Shown here: positions 30,701 to 36,925 of the stretch, piece after piece
Layout of the letters: each line of letters begins with the position of its first letter
Position numbering within the stretch: the first letter of the stretch is position 1
Source: Bacteroidales bacterium
GTDB taxonomy: Bacteria; Bacteroidota; Bacteroidia; Bacteroidales; Muribaculaceae
Reading direction: 5' to 3'
Length of the DNA stretch: 36,925 bases
Assembly (NCBI GenBank): GCA_014800895.1
Contig: JAAVFG010000043.1
Coordinates: forward strand, 1-36,925
The notes under the pieces: generated by a model
The model's database searches: none
Seen by the model: the letters and a program-made list of their open reading frames with translations, nothing else
What the model was told of the DNA's origin: nothing
Program-made: the position numbers and the translations under genes

Positions 30701-32762
30701 GGCTCAGCGGGATAAGGCTCTTGGAGATCTTGATTATTCGGAATGGGTGGACACGGGAGCGATTGCACTTGCTTTCGGGGATATATCGAAGTTATCTGAT
30801 AAGACCGTAAAGCGTCTTATTGAGGATATGGAGAGGTATCGGGAGAAGATGGTGGCGACGTTTGATCCGGATAAGATAGAGAAGTATGAGGAGGCTCTGT
30901 CCGGACTCCGGAAGATGCAGGGGGAGAAGGCGTTCGGCGTAATCTCTTCGTATGTTCCGGATTATTTCAAGGATCGGAAGCAGACGGCGGAGAGGAAGGA
31001 ATCGGCGGCGGAAAACCTGATCTCTCTCAATAACAAGCGCAATGAACTCCTGATGCGTAAGAAGATGCTCACTGACAGTAAAGATTTCAATAAGGAGAAT
31101 GGTCATAATACTGGCAAATTCGAGAAGGAACTTCTGGAGGTGAATGTGGCTCTTGATGCCAATGATCAGGCAGTGAAGAAGTCTAAGAATGCTTTTGAAC
31201 TTATCCAGGAGGAATGGGATTCATTGGAGACTCCTCAGGCGAAGTTTGAGGCTCTGCTTGGAGCTATCTCATCCGCCGCGGATCTGATAGGAGGACTTGC
31301 TTCTGATGCCGCATCTATGGCTGAGGCTTTAGGGGCTGAGGGGCTTGGTGAGGCTCTCGGCTACTTGGGAGAGGCGATGGGAAGCGTGGAGAATATCGCT
31401 AATGGGTTTGCCAACGGCGGACTGATAGGCGGAATTGCTGCTGCTGCTGGCGAGATTATGGGCTGGATCGGTAAGATTTTCTCGGCAAAGGATAATCGCC
31501 ATCAGAAGAATATCGAGGCTCTGCAGGAGCAGATAGATGCATTGGAGAAGAGCTATGACCGTCTTGGAGAAGCTATTGATAAAGCATATTCCACAGACGC
31601 TTCCGGACTAATAGACCAGCAGAACGAGCTTCTTGAACAGCAGCTGACTCTCATTGACGCTCAGATTGCAGAGGAGAAGGCTAAAAAGAAGACGGATGAT
31701 AAGAAGATCAAAGAATATAAAGAACAGCGGGAGGAGATCGCCAAGACTATCTCTGATAACAAGGAGGCAGCCAAGGATGCGATCATCGGCTCTGACATAA
31801 AGTCGGCTATAGATGAGTTTGCACAGCTTTATACTGATGCGTGGGCTTCGGGGCGGAATGCCGCAGAGAAGACTACGGCGGCCGTAAAGAGGCTTATTAC
31901 GTCGGCACTGACTGAGAGCCTGAAGTCGGGGATTTCTCTGGCTGTAGAGGGCTTCCGCAACCGTCTGGCTGAGGCAATGGCTGACGGAGTGCTGACCCCG
32001 GAGGAACTTGACGAACTTGACGCTCTAAAAAAGGGGATAGATAATATAGCCCGCGCTCATGAGGAGCAGTACAAGGAGATTGAGGCTCGCTATAAAGACC
32101 TTGATGAGCTTAGGGAGGAGCTGACCGACATCAGCTTTGATTCGGTGAGGGATAATTTCAAGAGCCTGCTTTCCGACATGACTTCGACGACTGCGGACTT
32201 CACGGATAATTTCTCGGAGATGCTCAGGAATGCTCTTATCGAGGGTCTGATGAGCTCGAAGTATGAGAAGCTTCTTGATGAATGGTATAAGGAGTTTGCC
32301 GCTTCTATGGAGGATGGCTCTCTGACTGACTCGGAGCGCGACGGGCTGCGACAGAAGTATGATGCGATAGTACAGCAGGGACTTGCTGACCGAGATGCTA
32401 TCAATGATATTGTAGGGGGCGGTGCTTACTCGCAGTCGGCTACCACCGGAGGGTGGGCTGCCATGGGGCAGGATACGGCTGAGGAGTTGAACGGACGGTT
32501 CACGGCTCTGTGTGAGCTCAACGCCATAAACAATACACTCACTGCCGAGGGGAATATGCTGGGGGCTCAGATTCTGGAGACGATGCGCAGCATGTCGGCT
32601 CTGATGATGAGCGGGGGCGACGATTCGACGCTGAGGGAGATACGGGACATGATGTTCCTATCGACCGGACACTTGGAGGATATATCTAAGTATACGCGAC
32701 AGTTGGTGACGATACGCGAAGGAATCGAGCGACTTAATGAAATGATAAATCAAAGACTATGA
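27720..32762 (+). CDS. Tape measure protein (1680 aa)
   Basis: The longest gene in the window. It has the tape measure N-terminal domain at about residues 60-265 (EFQKLEIAFTTFLESEQEANKLMQQM, AAITPFDLAGVADGAKNLLAFGV, MDTQDLMQFMGRGIPIAKELA). An Ala/Glu-rich coiled-coil region follows (about 310-490), then a hydrophobic span near 500-517 (AIVTGAIIALGYAVYKLY). A long Lys/Glu-rich helical middle comes next, a Gly/Ala-rich membrane-active-looking region (about 1185-1255), and further helices. It sets tail length; at about 0.15 nm per residue it predicts a tail near 250 nm. It is the main conduit component for DNA ejection. It overlaps the next gene by ATGA. Confidence 0.9.
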   Translation: MALHFGMTADNRNFMSAIHEITSGVQDATRQIEASGGSIDRVISMIKTGVASLGIGLGFKELVGQITGTRDEFQKLEIAFTTFLESEQEANKLMQQMVHTAAITPFDLAGVADGAKNLLAFGVQAEDVNKTIISLGDVAAGLSQPLGDIIYLYGTTIAKPKMDTQDLMQFMGRGIPIAKELAKQFGVAENKVRDLISAGKVTGDHVKKAFESMTGEGSMFGGLMEAQSKSIGGQIANIEDAIDEMFNEIGKSSEGIINLSLEATSSIVENWRSVLLILSEVAVAYGAQKAWLAFDTAFTRSATNYGYDVELEQLRALIPAKEEEAKTALQQAVASGNLSEAKAAEIMALREEANAQLEALTAKETAAKAEESAAIARVKAAQEEVEAINEEIEATWDRITAGMEALTAEERETAATELDTLETMRNEAANIANAASEEARAAAINSAAASEARETLQTQINTAETAGNTGATNLLTIAKEKLALAIAKVNTVIDANKIAIVTGAIIALGYAVYKLYTYQSEEEIMALRVKEATDKVNISYGEEKNKLDELKRQLESSAKGSDKWKAAKDALISQYGQYDSKLGAEIDRVGTLATVYNNLTIAIRKSIAAKGLKDFHDSNDKSGEREKDFSEWYENELKGKFGDNTEKVLRPILEDFAKSADSSDKLTAHVYSQLISKFGTEKGGKLYNLVENDIKKLKTGDLTRMHRESRSEKLALDSYMEANGIDKDTANEVLYGITPAKPQSDKHDYEYWSNQKKDAETRLKALSDIEAAGKKGEKIKNEIKAIDKKLNDAYSTKTPKSKTKSGPTAAQIESKVENQEGKIQDLIRKQAEERLRIEQDYEFERWQTRVDMMDEGEAKVLEAERLSFAKERTELERRQKAEEEAELQRQMALFNAEQDKLAAGNKKYAKKIFRDSDINQEEFDKITERYKKLNEDLNATQQKAETERLQASKEAMNNYLKEFGSYGEKRKAITEEYEKKISEARNEGERMQLTAQRDKALGDLDYSEWVDTGAIALAFGDISKLSDKTVKRLIEDMERYREKMVATFDPDKIEKYEEALSGLRKMQGEKAFGVISSYVPDYFKDRKQTAERKESAAENLISLNNKRNELLMRKKMLTDSKDFNKENGHNTGKFEKELLEVNVALDANDQAVKKSKNAFELIQEEWDSLETPQAKFEALLGAISSAADLIGGLASDAASMAEALGAEGLGEALGYLGEAMGSVENIANGFANGGLIGGIAAAAGEIMGWIGKIFSAKDNRHQKNIEALQEQIDALEKSYDRLGEAIDKAYSTDASGLIDQQNELLEQQLTLIDAQIAEEKAKKKTDDKKIKEYKEQREEIAKTISDNKEAAKDAIIGSDIKSAIDEFAQLYTDAWASGRNAAEKTTAAVKRLITSALTESLKSGISLAVEGFRNRLAEAMADGVLTPEELDELDALKKGIDNIARAHEEQYKEIEARYKDLDELREELTDISFDSVRDNFKSLLSDMTSTTADFTDNFSEMLRNALIEGLMSSKYEKLLDEWYKEFAASMEDGSLTDSERDGLRQKYDAIVQQGLADRDAINDIVGGGAYSQSATTGGWAAMGQDTAEELNGRFTALCELNAINNTLTAEGNMLGAQILETMRSMSALMMSGGDDSTLREIRDMMFLSTGHLEDISKYTRQLVTIREGIERLNEMINQRL

Positions 32763-33208
32763 AAGGTATCGACAATATAAAGAGATCGGCTGCTGAGCTT
32801 GGTGCCTGCAAGAAGTTGGATCCGGTTGAGTCCGTATACGATGCGATTGCGTTGCTTATGACTCCGCAGGGAAGGGAGTTCGCGTTGAAAACTGGCTTCC
32901 CTGACTTGCAGGTGTGGCGTGCCAATCGTGAAGCGGCTCGCGATGCCATCGGGGTTTACCTCGATACACACAATGTGTTTGCAAGCAATCATGATGTGGT
33001 GGCGGTTGGCGACTCGGTTGTCAGTCTTGGAGTCTCAGGGACTCAGAGGCTGTATCACGTACTTGCCATGCACGGTGCCCAGGTGGAGATCAATGCATCA
33101 GATTATGCGGTGGTGACCATCACCAATATCGGTGCCACGGTCAGAATCCATAACGATGGCACTGCCAAGGTTACGGTGGAGCAATCCGAGAAAGGAGGTA
33201 CTAAATGA
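32759..33208 (+). CDS. Small tail-region protein of unknown function (149 aa)
   Basis: It starts in an ATGA overlap with the tape measure gene and overlaps the next gene by ATGA. The first half is helical (YDAIALLMTPQGREFALKTGFPDLQVWR); the second half is strand-rich (VVAVGDSVVSLGVSG, INASDYAVVTITNIGATVRIHNDGTAKV). It may bridge tape measure and distal tail. I do not recognise the family. Confidence 0.65.
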   Translation: MKGIDNIKRSAAELGACKKLDPVESVYDAIALLMTPQGREFALKTGFPDLQVWRANREAARDAIGVYLDTHNVFASNHDVVAVGDSVVSLGVSGTQRLYHVLAMHGAQVEINASDYAVVTITNIGATVRIHNDGTAKVTVEQSEKGGTK

Positions 33209-33627
33209 GTGGAGTCCATCTTATTATCAACGGTAAGGATGCAAAAAAGGAATGGGGAGTCTTGACTACTCCGAATACACTCTCTGCTCTACTGGCTCCA
33301 TGCTCTATGAAAGAACGACCGACGTTCACGTCAAGGCTTGAGCATGGGAGCAGGATTGATAATTCTGATCCGAAAATGGCTCAGCGGGATCTTAACCTGG
33401 AGATTCAGATGACAGCACGGACGCCGGAGGAGTTTTACAGTCGCCATGATGCTTTCTGCGCGGAGCTTTACAAGGGGGAGTTTGAGCTTATCACGAGCGA
33501 CAGACCGGATGTGGTATACCATATGCTTTATGATTCGTGCAGCCCCTATACACAGTTCTGCCGGGGGCAGGCAACATTATCATTGAAATGCACGGAGGCT
33601 AATCCTGAAAACAGAAAAGCGAAATGA
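33205..33627 (+). CDS. Distal tail-like protein (140 aa)
   Basis: It is coupled to the preceding gene. The sequence (IINGKDAKKEWGVLTTPNTLSALLAP, LNLEIQMTARTPEEFYSRHDAFCAELYKGEFELITSDRPD) resembles small distal tail or tail-tip proteins with a beta barrel that bind the tube end and the hub. It lies before the long tail hub gene, which supports this. The exact family is not proven. Confidence 0.65.
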   Translation: MSGVHLIINGKDAKKEWGVLTTPNTLSALLAPCSMKERPTFTSRLEHGSRIDNSDPKMAQRDLNLEIQMTARTPEEFYSRHDAFCAELYKGEFELITSDRPDVVYHMLYDSCSPYTQFCRGQATLSLKCTEANPENRKAK

Positions 33628-36600
33628 ACAGTAAAGATATAATCATATATGATCCTCACGGAAGGAAGATAAGGGAGCATATCTTCTCTTCTTCCGACGT
33701 GCGTCGGTTCTCGCTGATGAACGAGGACAGCATTACGCTCCGCTTCTCTTCGAGGAATGCGTTGCGCTTTGCGGTGGGCTCTCGTGCCGGAGACTTCTAT
33801 ATCACGAAGGAACATCCGGCGAAATGGAACGAGGCGACCGGGGCGTGGGATTATGAGCTGAAATTCGATGCCTACTACTGGCTGTGGGGTAATAAGATAT
33901 TGCGGTATGTGATACCGGGATTTGACTCAGCGAGGGAGACGACGTTCACGCTTACGGCTACGATTGATCTTCATGCTAATGTGATTCTGAACTGTCTGAA
34001 TCTCCTCGGAATTAAATATGAAGGCTCTCCTTTCCGCGTGGAGACCTCCGACCCGGAGCTCGGGAATGAGGCAAAGATGGTACGCTATGAGAATCTTTCG
34101 ATATTAGGAGGGATTCAGGCGATAGCAGAGGCGTTCGATTGCGAATGGTGGGTTGATGGGAATGCGATCTATTTCGGACGATGCGAAAATAAGGGCTCCA
34201 AGCACGTTTTTGAAGACGGGATAAATACTTCTACCATCTCTTTTCAAAATGGGGCTACAGAGGTTCCCAACCGTCTCTATATGTACGGATCAGACAGGAA
34301 TCTACCTCCTAATTACCGCCATACCGATGGGGCGGATACTATCGGGGGCGTTGTGCTACGCAGACTGATGCTTCCGGATGGCGTGCCATATCTTCAGACG
34401 AGGACTGATCTTGCGGAGAGCGAGGTGGTGGAGAAGGTGGTGGTGCTTGACTCGGTGTATCCACGGACGGATCTGACTGTGGACGGCGACCCGGAGACGT
34501 ATGAGTCAAGGGGTGAGGATTCGGAGGGGAACGCTACGAGCGAGACCTATTATCGTCTGCGCTATAATCCGGATTTCCATTTTTCGGAGAGTTATGTGCT
34601 CCCACAGGAGGAGCTTCATCTTATCTTCCAGTCGGGAATGCTTAACGGGATGGAGTTCGGAGCTCGGTTCAATCCAAAGGGACTGCCGGAGAAGAATGCC
34701 GACGGAAGCTGGAACCAGGCTGCCCAGATGATTGAGGTGGTGGTGAATGAGGATTATGGTCGACGTCTTCCAGATGACATACTCAGACCCGTCGCCGGAG
34801 ATAAGTTTATCCTTGTCGGCTGGGATACTACGAAGATGGAGGAGCTTGGGCTGATCGCTTCTGCTGAGGAGGAGCTGTTGGAAGAAGGTAAAAAGGCGCT
34901 GGAGGAGTATTCAAAAGATCTTTCCACTTGCACTTGCCCGATGGCATGGGAATACATGAAACCACTCTTTGCTACCAACAGCGAGCCAAAGCCAGGCGAT
35001 GTGGTAACTATCATAGATACTGCTCACTTCGGAGAAGGCGGAAGAAAGAGCCGAATCATAGGCTACGAGTATAAGCTCGACAAGCCCTACGCGGAGTGTG
35101 TCTACACTTGCGGAGAGAATGTTGCTGTGCGCCGGCTTGAAAGCTTGGAGAAGAAGATCGAAGGGCTTGCGAAGTCGGGGACAAAGGTACAGATGCAGAA
35201 CTCTCTTGATTTTCTGAGCAAGAGGTATGCTGACAGGACTCCTTACCAACTTTCTTCGGACACGGGCTTTGAGGTCGGCAAGTATATTGCCGGCGCTCAG
35301 GGAGCTATGCTCGGGAAAGATGCCGAGACGGGACAGACGTTCGGGGAGATGGATAGACTTTTCGTGCGTGTCAAGGCTTATTTCGAGAGCCTTACAGTAA
35401 TTGAGGCGGGAACGCTTGCAGGGAAGCAGTATATCACTCCGGGTGGCGCTGTCAAGATAACAGGGGTAGAGAAAGTATGGGATGAAACAAACCATCGTGA
35501 CCTCCTCCGGTGCTTCTTCCTCTCCGAACAGGATGGTGAGAAAAGAGATTGTAAGTTTATTGCGCAGGACCAGGCTATATGTCAGCAATTCAATATAAGA
35601 GAAGGTGACCATTCGCAGGTATCGAGCCGGTATTATTGGCGTGTGGTGGAGGATGTGGTGAATGATGCGTTCACGGATGAGAATACAGGCAATCATTACG
35701 GTTATGTTGACCTGTCGGTAACACGTTGCGATGAGGGAAGCGATGAGCCATCGGAGGGTGATGTGTTGGTTCAGTTCGGCTCAAGGGCTAAGGGGAAGGC
35801 GGAGAGGCAGAGCGCAATGGTCTTCTCCACTGTCGATGCAGACTCACCGAGCGTGAAACTCTTCTCCGGCATTGACTCATTCTCTCTTGAGGATAAGGCG
35901 ATAATATCATTCGGACGCGACCCTCTGAATAATCAAGTGTATTTCAGACTTGGAAATTCAGCTGCGAAGGAATATCTTCATTATACACAGAAGGGAGGTC
36001 TTGAAGTCGCCGGTAAGATAAATGTCAAGTCCACCATAGGTGATAAACCACTTGATGAGTATTTCGGGAAGATAGTGACGGATGAAACCGACAGGTATAA
36101 ATATCTTGCGCAGTCACTTGAGAAAGCGGTCAAGGACTCCACGGAGATTCATGGAGGATTACTCCTGACCACAATGATCTCCCTTGGATATACCGAGGGA
36201 GAGACACGCCGTATCCTTTCGGGGATGAACGGGTCGTATAATACTGAATTAGGGGGCAGGACACCGGCGGCATGGTACGGTGGAGAGATGATTGATCTAT
36301 TTGACCGATTTGATACACGCCGCACGGAGAAAGGGGTTAATTTTGCAAAATCCATGATTCGTATGGATGGGTCGGCTTACTTTTCCAATGGGAATATAGG
36401 ATTCAAGGCAGACGGAGGAGGCTGGCTTGGCAATCAGACAGACGGTATAATATTTGATTCTGATGGTCGTATCTCTTTTGGAAACGGTATTAAGATAAAT
36501 ATCAATGACGGAGAGAAAGGATTGAAAGAGACGTTGGAGTCGCTTGCCAACTTCATGACCAATTTCTTTATGCCGGAGGATGTAAATGGGAAACCGGCTA

Positions 36601-36925
36601 AGTGGAGTGATCCCAAGAGTGTAGACCGCATAAAGGTAATGCGAAGTCTTTACACTGACGGTTTTCTCTCCGCCCGTGGCATCAATCCGTTTGCCACCGA
36701 TATACCTGTGGGTCTTGATGAGAAGAGACTTGGAGAATATCTCGTGGAGAATGGTTACGTGAAGAGGGTCGACTTGCCGTCTCTGACGGGTTACGCCACA
36801 GAGAAGTGGGTGACTGACCAGAACTACCTGACATCTTCGGCTCTGACTCCCTACCTTAAAAGCGAGGAGGCGGCTAAACTCTATCAATCCAAAGGGGATT
36901 ACCTCACGGAGCATCAGAATATATA
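33624..36925 (+). CDS. Tail hub/tail-tip protein, 3' end outside the window
   Basis: An open frame starts with ATG 33624 in an ATGA overlap and runs past the last base, so at least 1100 residues are encoded. The N-terminal about 400 residues (FSLMNEDSITLRFSSRNALRFAVGSRAGDFYI, FEFKFD-like strand pattern, EAFDCEWWVDGNAIYFGR) resemble a baseplate hub as used by Bacteroides phages. A Lys/Glu-rich helix (about 413-435) and beta-rich parts with VNFAKSMIRMDGSAYFSNGNIGFKADGGGW near the end follow. It probably carries the receptor contact or host surface degrading role. A C-terminal part is missing. Confidence 0.8.
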   Translation, partial: MNSKDIIIYDPHGRKIREHIFSSSDVRRFSLMNEDSITLRFSSRNALRFAVGSRAGDFYITKEHPAKWNEATGAWDYELKFDAYYWLWGNKILRYVIPGFDSARETTFTLTATIDLHANVILNCLNLLGIKYEGSPFRVETSDPELGNEAKMVRYENLSILGGIQAIAEAFDCEWWVDGNAIYFGRCENKGSKHVFEDGINTSTISFQNGATEVPNRLYMYGSDRNLPPNYRHTDGADTIGGVVLRRLMLPDGVPYLQTRTDLAESEVVEKVVVLDSVYPRTDLTVDGDPETYESRGEDSEGNATSETYYRLRYNPDFHFSESYVLPQEELHLIFQSGMLNGMEFGARFNPKGLPEKNADGSWNQAAQMIEVVVNEDYGRRLPDDILRPVAGDKFILVGWDTTKMEELGLIASAEEELLEEGKKALEEYSKDLSTCTCPMAWEYMKPLFATNSEPKPGDVVTIIDTAHFGEGGRKSRIIGYEYKLDKPYAECVYTCGENVAVRRLESLEKKIEGLAKSGTKVQMQNSLDFLSKRYADRTPYQLSSDTGFEVGKYIAGAQGAMLGKDAETGQTFGEMDRLFVRVKAYFESLTVIEAGTLAGKQYITPGGAVKITGVEKVWDETNHRDLLRCFFLSEQDGEKRDCKFIAQDQAICQQFNIREGDHSQVSSRYYWRVVEDVVNDAFTDENTGNHYGYVDLSVTRCDEGSDEPSEGDVLVQFGSRAKGKAERQSAMVFSTVDADSPSVKLFSGIDSFSLEDKAIISFGRDPLNNQVYFRLGNSAAKEYLHYTQKGGLEVAGKINVKSTIGDKPLDEYFGKIVTDETDRYKYLAQSLEKAVKDSTEIHGGLLLTTMISLGYTEGETRRILSGMNGSYNTELGGRTPAAWYGGEMIDLFDRFDTRRTEKGVNFAKSMIRMDGSAYFSNGNIGFKADGGGWLGNQTDGIIFDSDGRISFGNGIKININDGEKGLKETLESLANFMTNFFMPEDVNGKPAKWSDPKSVDRIKVMRSLYTDGFLSARGINPFATDIPVGLDEKRLGEYLVENGYVKRVDLPSLTGYATEKWVTDQNYLTSSALTPYLKSEEAAKLYQSKGDYLTEHQNI

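Noticed and set aside
34911..35696. Minus-strand frame of 261 codons
   Set aside because: It is opposite the tail hub gene, which continues without break from 33624 to the end; composition is that of a shadow frame.
1..36925. tRNA genes, integrase, attachment sites, TET/JBP or hydroxymethylase genes
   Set aside because: None could be recognised by eye in either strand; lysogeny and the first step of any base modification therefore remain open.

Overview
The window is a 36.9-kb piece of a tailed double-stranded DNA phage or prophage (siphovirus type). The likely host is a Bacteroidales bacterium. The evidence is the set of promoters, which follow the Bacteroidetes pattern (TTTG about 19-20 nt upstream of TAnnTTTG or TAnnTTTAC), the A-rich leaders in place of Shine-Dalgarno sites, and an accessory set (standalone MutS domain I, ArdC, short RadC, DUF3846-like) that is common on Bacteroidales mobile elements. 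No integrase, lysin, tRNA, rRNA or CRISPR array was seen. Every gene except one is on the + strand. No gene-free stretch exceeds 300 bases; the longest (about 9590-9804 and 13374-13589) hold promoters and an apparent small RNA unit.

Layout. 1-4226: a tightly packed run of small, mostly unrecognised genes joined by ATGA overlaps. 4308-5714: SPP1-type portal. 5901-7015: four small unknown genes. 6998-9589, minus strand: a Mu gpF-like head protein with a C-terminal papain-fold (Tox-PL-like) toxin domain. 9805-13373: DUF3846-like protein, small Cys-containing proteins, ArdC, MutS-domain-I protein and RadC. 13427-13540: a strong promoter, a putative structured small RNA and its terminator. 13590-18123: a translationally coupled operon of UDP-galactopyranose mutase, ParB-like protein, ATP-grasp ligase, TET-associated/base-J-type glycosyltransferase and PLP decarboxylase. 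18199-20390: a second unit with a duplicated RarA/MgsA C-terminal-like protein and a sugar-transfer-type ATP-grasp. 20413-36925: small and large terminase, scaffold, decoration protein, capsid, connectors, tail tube, chaperone, a 1680-aa tape measure and distal tail proteins; the last gene runs off the end.

How it works together. The structural block is a complete head-tail assembly line, except that portal and MuF protein lie 15 kb upstream of the terminase and MuF is inverted. The 13.6-20.4 kb block reads as a pathway that makes an unusual sugar donor, transfers it, and adds amino-acid-like groups. Because it contains a TAGT-type glycosyltransferase and a ParB-like protein, sits beside anti-restriction genes and leads directly into the terminase genes, I infer a phage DNA hypermodification system. 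This is the strongest candidate for an undescribed system here. A second candidate is the small RNA at about 13463-13530: its 5' end is perfectly complementary (up to 16 nt) to the leaders just before the start codons of several accessory genes, including the MutS-like and ArdC genes.
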